Origin: DATLNF01 sp046590575
GTDB taxonomy: Bacteria; Actinomycetota; Actinomycetes; BP-191
DNA length: 21,052 nucleotides
NCBI GenBank assembly: GCA_046590575.1
Contig: JBKJUS010000104.1
Coordinates: 1 to 21,052, forward strand
Direction: 5' to 3'
The notes below the pieces were generated by a model, which saw nothing but the letters and a program-made list of their open reading frames with translations, was not told the DNA's origin and searched no databases. A program made the translations under genes and the position numbers. This document shows, in pieces, positions 14,543 to 21,052 of this stretch; within the stretch, counting starts at the first letter, position 1, and the number at the start of each line of letters is the position of its first letter.

Positions 14543-15436
14543 TCACCCGTTAGGCCCAGCGATGCCCGCGAAAAGATCGAGCTCACGACTGCCGGGCTGT
14601 CCGCCACCGCCGAGCTCGCCCTGGATCAGCACGAAGTGCTCGACGCCGAACGCCGTCAGCGCCACGTTGTCGGCGAGGGCAAAGAACGGACCATCGACCG
14701 AGATCTGTGTTCGGTGGGCGCGCATCGCCGCCATCTTCGCCGCCAGGTGCGCTTCGGTACCGACGATCTCGGTGGTGATGAGCGCGTCGTCGGTGCCAAA
14801 GGGCAGGTCGTCGACGGATTCGACGCCGGCGAAGAACCCGGGCGAGGCCGAGTCACGAAAGGCCTCGATGCCCTCGGCCAGCACCGCCTTGGAGACTGCG
14901 GTCGCATAGAGCTTCGCCACCTGCCAGGGCGCGCCGCGGTCGACGTACGCCGACGGGTCGGCGGCCGCCTCGACCGCCCGCACCGTGACCCGGTGGGCCT
15001 GGATGTGGTCGGGATGGCCATACGCGCCGTTGTCGTCGTAGGTGACGACCACCTGCGGTCGTACCTCGCGCAGGATCGCCACCAACTCACCGGTCACCTC
15101 GTAGAGGTCGGCCTGCCAGAACGCGGTGGGCTTGTCGTTGGGCGCAGTGCCGATCATCCCGCTGTCCTCGTAGTGGCCCAGGAAGCGGTGGTCGGCCACT
15201 CCCAGGGCCGCGCAGGCGGCAGCGAGCTCGCGTTCGCGGGTCGCAGCCAGCAGCGGCCCGGTGCCCAGGTGGGCGAGGTCGTCGACGACGATCTCGCCTT
15301 CCTCCCCACGAGTGCAGGTGATGAGCGTGACCTGCGCGCCGTCGGCGGCGTAACGCGCCATCGTGACGCCGGTGCCGATCGCCTCATCGTCCGGGTGCGC
15401 GTGGACGAGGAGCAGCCTGCGATCCGCCGGAGTCAT
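14543..15436 (-). CDS. mshB: Mycothiol biosynthesis deacetylase MshB
   Basis: This enzyme has 297 residues and is a zinc-dependent PIG-L-type deacetylase. It removes acetate from GlcNAc-Ins to give GlcN-Ins, the substrate of MshC in mycothiol synthesis, in the cytoplasm. VHAHPDDEAIGTG (11-23) carries zinc ligands H14 and D17 and the catalytic base D16. YGHPDHIQAH (139-148) carries the third ligand H144. Length and motifs match the M. tuberculosis enzyme, where the ligands are H13, D16 and H147. Further family signatures are TCTRGEEGE and HYEDSGM. ATG 15436 has AGGA 9 nt upstream. It follows the HEIGH-protein gene by 31 nt. It could also be the related mycothiol S-conjugate amidase Mca, but the length and the AHPDDEAIGTG/HYEDSGM context favour MshB. 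Confidence 0.9.
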   Translation of the reverse strand: MTPADRRLLLVHAHPDDEAIGTGVTMARYAADGAQVTLITCTRGEEGEIVVDDLAHLGTGPLLAATRERELAAACAALGVADHRFLGHYEDSGMIGTAPNDKPTAFWQADLYEVTGELVAILREVRPQVVVTYDDNGAYGHPDHIQAHRVTVRAVEAAADPSAYVDRGAPWQVAKLYATAVSKAVLAEGIEAFRDSASPGFFAGVESVDDLPFGTDDALITTEIVGTEAHLAAKMAAMRAHRTQISVDGPFFALADNVALTAFGVEHFVLIQGELGGGGQPGSRELDLFAGIAGPNG

Positions 15437-15467
15437 CCGGTGATCCTAAGGCAGCAACGCTCCCTGG

Positions 15468-16259
15468 CTACTGACCACCGAACTCGCGGGCCAACATCGT
15501 CAACCGCTCCCCGACGGGAAGGGGTGCCATCCGGCTGCGAAAGTCCACCGGGCCGACCTGCCAGGCGGCGAATACCTCGGCGAGGTCGCCCGCGGGAGTC
15601 GCCAGGTCGCTGCAGCCTTCGCAACCCGTCCAGGGCGTCTTCGGGTTGATCCCGCGGAGCTGCCGCCAGCGGGCGTGGCGCTCCGGTGTGCCGTAGGTGA
15701 AGTCGAAGGCGTGACCGATCTCATGGGCGATCGTGAAGGCGAGCAACGCCGTCGACTGGTCCTTGCGGACGAAGACGTAGATGTGCCGGTCCGGCTCGTA
15801 GGCAAGACCGAGCACACCCGGTCGCGCCTCGTGGAAGGTGATCGTCCAGCCCAGCTCCCGCCACGGGTAGGTGATCCACGTCAGCGCTTCAGCGCCATGG
15901 CGCTGCTCCCACCCGGGAGCGAAACGCGAGGACCCGCGGGTCCGAGTGGCGCGCGAACCGGGCCCTGAACCCGGCCGCGAGACCGACCCGCGGCCTACCA
16001 ACTCCACCTGGGGTGCCGGCGCCCGCGGTGGCATCGCCGCTGGTGCTGGTGCTGGAGCCGGTCGGGCAGCCGCGAACGCCGTCGGCAAGGTGTCGGCCAG
16101 CCGCGCCTGAGCACTGGCACTCAGCCCCGCGTCCGGTGACGCCTCCCGACCGGCATACCGCCGGGGCACGACGTCGGGTGTGCTGACCACCGGCACGACA
16201 AGCACCGCCGCGACGAGTGAGACAGGGACGAACCGTCGTACTCTGCTGGGCAAGACCAC
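15468..16259 (-). CDS. Secreted or membrane-anchored HEIGH-motif metalloprotease-like protein
   Basis: From GTG 16259 the protein has 263 residues. It opens with VLPSRVRRFVPVSLVAAVLVVPVVS, a typical signal peptide or membrane anchor, then a Pro/Ala-rich spacer (about 60-90) and a compact C-terminal domain. That domain has AHEIGHAFDF (H179, E180, H183), a zinc-binding metalloprotease motif. A Cys pair follows (C213 and C216, CEGCSD) and then GDLAEVFAAW, whose E228 or D225 may be the third zinc ligand. The frame is open to ATG 16334 and ATG 16295, but neither has a Shine-Dalgarno and both give an awkward extension. GTG 16259 has GAGAGG 11 nt upstream. The substrate is unknown. It lies upstream of mshB in the same direction. 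Confidence 0.75.
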   Translation of the reverse strand: MVLPSRVRRFVPVSLVAAVLVVPVVSTPDVVPRRYAGREASPDAGLSASAQARLADTLPTAFAAARPAPAPAPAAMPPRAPAPQVELVGRGSVSRPGSGPGSRATRTRGSSRFAPGWEQRHGAEALTWITYPWRELGWTITFHEARPGVLGLAYEPDRHIYVFVRKDQSTALLAFTIAHEIGHAFDFTYGTPERHARWRQLRGINPKTPWTGCEGCSDLATPAGDLAEVFAAWQVGPVDFRSRMAPLPVGERLTMLAREFGGQ

Positions 16260-16391
16260 AGGTCCAGGGCCTCTCGGACGGATGCTGCAGTTCATAGCAG
16301 CGAGAGCCCGTCCGTGAATAGCCTCAAACCGCATATTTCGCGACGAAACTGGGACGCAGAGAACTTTCCGGATGCTGGGAAACTAGCCCGC
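16260..16391 (-). other. 132-bp intergenic gap between methyltransferase and HEIGH-protein genes
   Basis: This is the most AT-rich spot in the window and likely holds the promoter of the HEIGH-protein/mshB genes. A weak stem TTTCC/GGAAA (16365-16369 with 16378-16382) follows the methyltransferase stop but has no U-tract. GGAAA and TCGTC elements on the minus strand loosely recall an ECF-sigma promoter, with spacing slightly too long. No firm site is called. Confidence 0.3.
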
Positions 16392-16979
16392 TCAGCGTCG
16401 ATGGACCGAGACGGCGTAGTCGGCCACCCCGGTCCAGGGCTCACGGTCCCAGGTCGCCCAGCGATCCTGCAGCATGAGGTCGACAGCGGCGCAGTGCCGG
16501 TCGTAGTCCGCGAGAGACAGCCGATCGGGCTGCAGGGAGAAGCCGGCGACGAGCAGTCCGCCCGGGCGCAGGCAGTCGGCCAGCCGGCGTACGACGGCGG
16601 CCTCGGTGCCGGGCGTCACAAAGATCATGACGTTGCCTGCCGCCACGACGAGGTCGTACGGCCCGCTGTCGATCTCCATCGTGGCGAGGTCGCCTTCGAG
16701 CCAGGTCACCGGAGAGTCGGCCGCCCGCGCGACGCCGAGCATCGACGGGTCAAGGTCCACGCCGGTCGCTAGGTAGCCGCGGCGGGCCAGCTCGACGGCG
16801 ACGCGACCGGTGCCGCACCCGGCATCGAGCACCCGCGCTCCGGACGAGGCGAGCGACGCGACGAGATCGGCTTCGCCGTGTACGTCCGCGCCTGACTCGG
16901 CCAGCTCGGCGAAATGCGCGGCGTACTCGCGGCCGTGGTCGCCGCCCGTCTCGGTCAACCACCGGTTGTCCGACGTCAT
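16392..16979 (-). CDS. Class I SAM-dependent methyltransferase
   Basis: The protein has 195 residues and a Rossmann-like fold. Motif I, ARVLDAGCGTGRVAVELARRG (about 48-68), binds S-adenosylmethionine, and VDLDPSML (about 74-81) contains the acidic residue that contacts the ribose. Further on are WLEGDLATMEI, the YDLVVAAGNVM strand and LRPGGLLVAGF (motif III). This is a methyltransferase-type 11/25 pattern, typical of small-molecule enzymes. The ATG at 16979 overlaps the stop of the PLP decarboxylase gene (ATGA), so the two are translationally coupled and may act on the same amine or its precursor. The substrate cannot be inferred from the motifs. Confidence 0.9.
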   Translation of the reverse strand: MTSDNRWLTETGGDHGREYAAHFAELAESGADVHGEADLVASLASSGARVLDAGCGTGRVAVELARRGYLATGVDLDPSMLGVARAADSPVTWLEGDLATMEIDSGPYDLVVAAGNVMIFVTPGTEAAVVRRLADCLRPGGLLVAGFSLQPDRLSLADYDRHCAAVDLMLQDRWATWDREPWTGVADYAVSVHRR

Positions 16980-18454
16980 CGCGGTCGAGGGCCGTCGACG
17001 ACGGATGCTGCGAGCTCGCGGCCGAGTCGCACCACCTCGTCAATGAGGCCCGGAACGTCCTCGTCCCGAGTCCGCGGGTTGAGGAAGACCGGCCTGATCG
17101 CGAACACGCCGCGCACCCTCGTCAGCGACGGGGCGTACGGCGTCGAGCTCCGGAGCCGCTCCAGCACGGCGGCGTTGAGCCCGTCGAGTCGATCGGCCGG
17201 CAGTCCGGTCCCGGTGTAGCGGAAGCAGACCACCGACAGCTCGGGCTCGAGGAGCAGCTCCATCTCGGGGTGCGCGCGGACCAGGTCCGCGGTGCGGCGC
17301 GCGCGATCGATGTCGGTGCGGACATGCGAAGCCAAGCCACTGCGACCGACCTCCAGAAGGGCGGCCCACACCATCACTCCACGAGCGGGCGCGGAGAGCT
17401 CCAGTCCGCGTTCGTCATAGCGGGTGCCCAGGTCGCCGAAGAAGGACCGGTCAGCGAGCTCCGGGTCCTGCAGGTAGCCGCTGGGCTCACCGGTGAAGCT
17501 GCGCTCCAGAACCGAGACGTCCCGCACCAGGGTCGCGCCTGCGCCGATCGGCGTACACAGCCACTTGTGGGCATCGACGACGACCGAATCAGCCCGCCTG
17601 ACGGCGTCGAACGCCGGCGCCACTCGCTCGTCGAGGATTGCGGGCAGTCCGTAAGCACCGTCCACATGCAGCCATGTCCCGTGCTCGCTGCAGATCTCGG
17701 CGATGTCGGCAACCGGGTCGATCGAGCCGGTCGAGGTGGTGCCGACAGTCGCCACGACTGCGACCGGGAGCAAGCCGAGCGCTCGGTCCGCGACGAGGGT
17801 GGCGGCGAGCGCGGCGGGCTGCATCCGCAGCCGCTCGTCGGTGGCGACCAGCCGGACCCGGCTACGCCCGACACCGAGGATGGCAGCGGTCTTGAGCACG
17901 CAGTGATGGGCCTCCTCGCTGGCGTACAGCACGGGCTCCGGCCCGCCACGTGGCGGTCCGTCGGCGGCCACGTCGTGGCCGACCGCCTCGTAGGCGTGCT
18001 GCCGAGCGGCGCCGAGCGCCACGATCGTCGCCGCTGTCCCGTCGGAGCTGAAAACGCCGTCACGGTGCTCGGGCAACCCGCAGAGGTCCGCAATCCAGCC
18101 CAGAGTCAGAGCTTCCAACAGGTTTCCGCTGTGGTGGAAGTAGCGCTGATTAGCCATCACGCTCTGCGCCATGGATGCGACGGTTGACACCGTGGCGCCC
18201 GGCGCGGTGATGAAGCCGAGGAAGCCGGGGTCGGCCATCGGCGAGCCGAACGGCACGACCTGATCAGCGAGGATGCGCATCACCTCGTCGGCGCCCAGTC
18301 CCTGCTCGGGCAATGGCTGGTCGAGCAGGCTGCGCCACCCGGCGTCGATGGTGGCGTGGTCAGCGTGCTCCCCGTCGAGGAAGCGCTGCAGTGCCGGCGT
18401 CACGAGCGCAGCCAGCTCAGCCAGCCGCGCGGTCTCACGTCGTACCTCGGTCAT
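16976..18454 (-). CDS. PLP-dependent group II (aromatic-L-amino-acid/glutamate-type) decarboxylase
   Basis: The protein has 492 residues and is a fold-type I decarboxylase of the DDC/GAD/HDC/TyrDC group, which converts an L-amino acid to an amine and CO2. Key parts are FLGFITAPGATVSTVASMAQSV (about 78-99), SSDGTAATIVALGAAR (136-151), YASEEAHHCVLKTA with the ring-stacking histidine H183, HVDGAYG with D265, which pairs with the pyridine nitrogen, and VVVDAHKWLCTPIGAG with the Schiff-base lysine K297. No signal peptide. The ATG at 18454 starts 17 nt after the subtilase stop, and the 3' end overlaps the methyltransferase. Family members act on tryptophan, tyrosine, DOPA, glutamate or diaminobutyrate; the substrate here is open. 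Confidence 0.92.
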   Translation of the reverse strand: MTEVRRETARLAELAALVTPALQRFLDGEHADHATIDAGWRSLLDQPLPEQGLGADEVMRILADQVVPFGSPMADPGFLGFITAPGATVSTVASMAQSVMANQRYFHHSGNLLEALTLGWIADLCGLPEHRDGVFSSDGTAATIVALGAARQHAYEAVGHDVAADGPPRGGPEPVLYASEEAHHCVLKTAAILGVGRSRVRLVATDERLRMQPAALAATLVADRALGLLPVAVVATVGTTSTGSIDPVADIAEICSEHGTWLHVDGAYGLPAILDERVAPAFDAVRRADSVVVDAHKWLCTPIGAGATLVRDVSVLERSFTGEPSGYLQDPELADRSFFGDLGTRYDERGLELSAPARGVMVWAALLEVGRSGLASHVRTDIDRARRTADLVRAHPEMELLLEPELSVVCFRYTGTGLPADRLDGLNAAVLERLRSSTPYAPSLTRVRGVFAIRPVFLNPRTRDEDVPGLIDEVVRLGRELAASVVDGPRPR

Positions 18455-18471
18455 AGCGCAGCACCGTAGCG

Positions 18472-20853
18472 TCAGCTGAGGAAGTAACCCACCACGTCGA
18501 CCAGCGCGTGCGTGCGGCCCGGGCCGTTGCGTACGGCGATGCGCCCATCGTCGCCGAGGGGCACGACGGCCAGGTTGGCGACCGTGGCCGCGGCCGGGAA
18601 GTTGACCGTCGACGTACCGGGCGCGCGACCGGCCGGGTGAGCGGTCAGGTAACCCGAGGAGGTCGGCCCGGTCGCTGTCACCGTCGCGACCACGGCGACC
18701 GCCCCCGCCGGCAGGCCGAGCTCGACCGGCACGCTCGTCCCGCTCGGCACAGCGGCCCCGTCCATCCGGGTGTCGAGAACGCGCTGAGGAGTGATCGGCA
18801 CGAACCGCGCGACTGCGCCTTCGCCGTACCAGCCCAGCACGTCGACGATGAGATGCGAGGCCCCCGCGCTGTTGAACAACGCGATCCGGCCGGCGGCATC
18901 AAGGGCCACAACGGCGAGGTTCGCGCGGGTCTCACTGACCGCGACGTTGACGCTCGACGTCGGTGGCCGGTCCTGGCCGGCCGGGAAGGCGGTGACGAAG
19001 CTCGCCCTGGTCGGTGCCGTGACGGTGATGTTGACGACCGCAGCGACAACACCCGTCGCCGGTACGCCGGCACGCCCGGTGATCTGGAGCTCTCTCGATG
19101 TCCCCCCGATCACCGGACTGCCCTGCACTCGAGTGTCCAGGAGCCGGGTCGGCTCGACGACGGCGTATCCGACACCTTCGTCCCGAGAGCCGTCGGTGTA
19201 GTAGCCCACCACGTCGAGGACGACATCGACTGAGCCTGCGTGGTTGTAGACCGCGATGCGGCCCTGGGCGAGTCCCACCGTCACGAGCGCCGCCGCAGAG
19301 CGCTGCGCAGCCACGTTGAGCGCCGAAGCGAGCGGGCGGGCCATCCCTGCGGGATAGGCGGTCAGGTAGGTCTGCGCGGTCGAGCCCGTGGCAGTGAGGT
19401 TGACGACGACCGCTGAGACTCCGGTGGTCGGCACGCCACCCTGGCCGGCGACGGCGAGGTCACGGCTGGAGCCGCCGGAGATCCGGCCGCCGTCGATCCC
19501 CAGTCCGACTCGGCTGTCCACGATCCGGGTCGGCGTCAGCGCGATGAAGCGACCCGCACGGTCCGCAGCCACCGGTGACGGCACGACCGCGCGGGGGATG
19601 ACCGGGGGCAGCGACGGGGCAAGGGTCGGAGGCAGCGTCGGAGCCGGGGACGGGGGCGGCGGGGGCGGGGGCGCGCCGTTACCGAGTGCGGCGGCGAGGT
19701 TGAGGATCCCGACGCCGTTGCAGCCGCCGGAACCCTGGGTACGCGAGACGATCGCCGAGCGGGTCGCGGGGGCGGTGAGCGCACGGGCCGAGCGCAGGAC
19801 CGCTGCGACGCCGCTGACGTGCGGGGCGGCCATCGACGTACCGCTGAAGCGGGCGTAACCGGCGCCCGGCACGGTCGAGACGATGTTCACGCCAGGCGCG
19901 GCCACCTCGACATCGGAGTTGCAGTTGCTGAAGGCCGGCCGCGCGCCCCATGCGTCGACAGCGGCGACCGAGATGACTGCCGTATGTGTGGCCGGGAAGT
20001 TGGCCGTGGCGTCGCCGTCGTTGCCGGCCGCGGCGACGAGCACGATGCCGTCGGCGGCCGCGGCAGAGAGCTCGCGGCTCAGGACCGACGATGACTGCGG
20101 GTCGCCGAAGCTCATGTTGATGACGTCGACCTGCAGGGCGCGCATCCAGCGGATGCCGGCGGCGATGTCGACGTCGGCCCCCTGCCCGGTCGCGTCCATC
20201 GCTTTGAAGACGGCCAGCGACGCGTCGGGGGCCACACCGGCCACGCCCACGGAGTTGCCGGCGACGGCGGCGACGGTGCCGGCGATGTGCGTGCCGTGCC
20301 CGTTGTCGTCGAGGCACACGCCGGCTACGACCGCGCCCGTCCCGGTCGTCCCGCTCGCGCAGGCGACGACCTTCCCGGCCAGGTCAGGGTGCGTCGCGTC
20401 GATGCCGGTGTCGATGACCCCGACCACCGCTCCCCCGGTCGACGGGTAGCGACCCTCGCCGTACGCCGCAGCCCAGCCCTCCGGTGCGTCGATGTCGACG
20501 TCGGCGGTGCCGGAGACGCCGGTGTTGGCGACCTGCTGACCCACGTTGTGCAGGCCCCACAGGCTGCCCATCCCTGGGTCGTTCGGGACGCCGCTGATGC
20601 GGTAGATCCAGCTCGGTTCCGCGCTGATGACGTCCGCGCGGCGCCGGTAGGACGCGGCCACTACGTCGAGGTCACTGCCCGACGGGAGAGACACCACCTC
20701 GGTCCGACCATCTCTCGACGTCACGACGAGCCGGTCAGCCTGGGAATGGCCCCGCCGCGCCTGGGGTGCTGTCGGCTGAGCGAGGGCAGCCGAGGACCCG
20801 GCGACCGCGCCGAGGGCGACGATCACGACACACAGCGCGCTCAGGCGGGGCAA
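18472..20853 (-). CDS. Secreted S8 subtilisin-like serine protease with three C-terminal repeats
   Basis: From a TTG start at 20853 the product has 793 residues. The TTG has GGAG 6 nt upstream and yields a clean signal peptide (MPRLSALCVVIVALGAVAGSSAALA, cleavage near 25). ATG 20913 and GTG 21030 lack a good ribosome site and give a poor leader. A short I9-like propeptide (about 41-86) precedes the S8 domain (about 140-390). Catalytic residues are D148 (GVIDTGID), H186 (NGHGTHIAGT), S340 (SGTSMAAP) and oxyanion N278 (AAAGNDG). A Pro-rich linker (394-420) leads to three repeats of about 110-120 residues (about 435-552, 562-677, 683-792). Each begins TPxRxxDxR and ends (V/I)DV(V/L)G(Y/W)(Y/F). 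No LPxTG anchor. It is probably released and may bind a surface polymer. Confidence 0.94.
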   Translation of the reverse strand: MPRLSALCVVIVALGAVAGSSAALAQPTAPQARRGHSQADRLVVTSRDGRTEVVSLPSGSDLDVVAASYRRRADVISAEPSWIYRISGVPNDPGMGSLWGLHNVGQQVANTGVSGTADVDIDAPEGWAAAYGEGRYPSTGGAVVGVIDTGIDATHPDLAGKVVACASGTTGTGAVVAGVCLDDNGHGTHIAGTVAAVAGNSVGVAGVAPDASLAVFKAMDATGQGADVDIAAGIRWMRALQVDVINMSFGDPQSSSVLSRELSAAAADGIVLVAAAGNDGDATANFPATHTAVISVAAVDAWGARPAFSNCNSDVEVAAPGVNIVSTVPGAGYARFSGTSMAAPHVSGVAAVLRSARALTAPATRSAIVSRTQGSGGCNGVGILNLAAALGNGAPPPPPPPSPAPTLPPTLAPSLPPVIPRAVVPSPVAADRAGRFIALTPTRIVDSRVGLGIDGGRISGGSSRDLAVAGQGGVPTTGVSAVVVNLTATGSTAQTYLTAYPAGMARPLASALNVAAQRSAAALVTVGLAQGRIAVYNHAGSVDVVLDVVGYYTDGSRDEGVGYAVVEPTRLLDTRVQGSPVIGGTSRELQITGRAGVPATGVVAAVVNITVTAPTRASFVTAFPAGQDRPPTSSVNVAVSETRANLAVVALDAAGRIALFNSAGASHLIVDVLGWYGEGAVARFVPITPQRVLDTRMDGAAVPSGTSVPVELGLPAGAVAVVATVTATGPTSSGYLTAHPAGRAPGTSTVNFPAAATVANLAVVPLGDDGRIAVRNGPGRTHALVDVVGYFLS

Positions 20854-20952
20854 TGAGGTCTCCGGGGCAGGGGCGTCCCCTACAGATTCGACAGCGCCCG
20901 ACGGCGGATCCATGGCCTGATGTGACCATTTGTCTCCCGAAGGGGTCACCCC

Positions 20953-21052
20953 CGACCAGCCAGCCACACAACCTGTCGTCGCGGCGGCCCGGCCACGCAC
21001 GGCGGACCCGACCGGGGGGCGCCCGACCACCAGTTGTGTGGCCGGCCGGTCG
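20953..21052 (-). repeat. 20-bp inverted repeat spanning 100 bp in the subtilase leader
   Basis: 20953-20972 and 21033-21052 are inverted copies matching at 18 of 20 positions, with 60 bp between them. The core is GCCACACAAC against GTTGTGTGGC. In an RNA from the minus strand the two mismatches become G-U pairs, so all 20 positions can pair. The arm ends exactly at the window edge and may be longer. It lies about 100 nt upstream of the TTG start. It could be a structured 5' leader or a small inverted-repeat element. Confidence 0.5.

Noticed and set aside
16342..16369. ECF-sigma-like promoter (GGAAA and TCGTC on the minus strand) before the HEIGH-protein gene
   Set aside because: Spacing and both boxes deviate from known consensus; too weak to call.
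20854..21030. GTG 21030 or ATG 20913 as the subtilase start
   Set aside because: Neither has a fitting ribosome site, and both place 20-59 residues before a signal peptide that begins cleanly at TTG 20853, which has GGAG at good spacing.
20854..21052. c-di-AMP (ydaO) riboswitch, which often precedes actinobacterial secreted wall hydrolases
   Set aside because: I could not find its conserved core elements; only a generic long stem is visible.

Overview
The window reads as a stretch of high-GC actinobacterial chromosome. It has very high GC, many GTG (and one TTG) starts, 4-nt GTGA/ATGA overlaps between neighbouring genes, an mshB gene (mycothiol is made only by actinobacteria), a 7Fe ferredoxin paired with dapC, and wall-less-anchor secreted proteins with actinobacterial C-terminal repeats. 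I cannot name the genus. No rRNA, tRNA, CRISPR array, transposase or integrase was seen. Almost the whole window is coding, mostly on the minus strand; no gap exceeds 300 bases.

Layout in order of coordinate. (1) 1-2747, minus strand: the lysine/diaminopimelate block fdxA > dapC > dapD > dapE, read from high to low coordinate, tightly packed; dapE runs off the left edge. (2) 2858-4613, plus strand, divergent from fdxA: three genes coupled by GTGA overlaps. They encode an orphan small beta-barrel-like domain, a SirB1/transglutaminase-like protein, and a protein that looks like a cysteinyl-tRNA synthetase/MshC relative that has lost its catalytic core. The last one overlaps the 3' end of pyk tail to tail. 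(3) 4565-11835, minus strand: a compact chemosensory operon, cheW > mcp > hybrid cheA-REC > REC-GAF regulator, followed with almost no spacing by a flavin reductase and pyruvate kinase. There is no cheR, cheB, stand-alone cheY or flagellar gene. (4) 11892-16259, minus strand: a small four-helix membrane protein, an unusual FtsH-like membrane AAA+ metalloprotease, mshB, and a secreted HEIGH zinc-metalloprotease-like protein. (5) 16392-20853, minus strand: a SAM methyltransferase, a PLP group II decarboxylase and a large secreted subtilase with three C-terminal repeats, close enough to be one transcript read subtilase > decarboxylase > methyltransferase. Upstream of the subtilase, at the right edge, is a leader with a 20-bp inverted repeat.

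How they work together. The best candidate for an undescribed system is region 3. A six-helix receptor without an extracytoplasmic domain would signal through CheW to a CheA that carries its own receiver, and then to a receiver with a GAF output domain. The absence of methylation genes and the coupling to a flavin reductase and pyruvate kinase suggest an energy- or redox-related, non-flagellar output; this is inference. The second candidate is the degenerate CysS/MshC-like protein in region 2, which shares a window with mshB.
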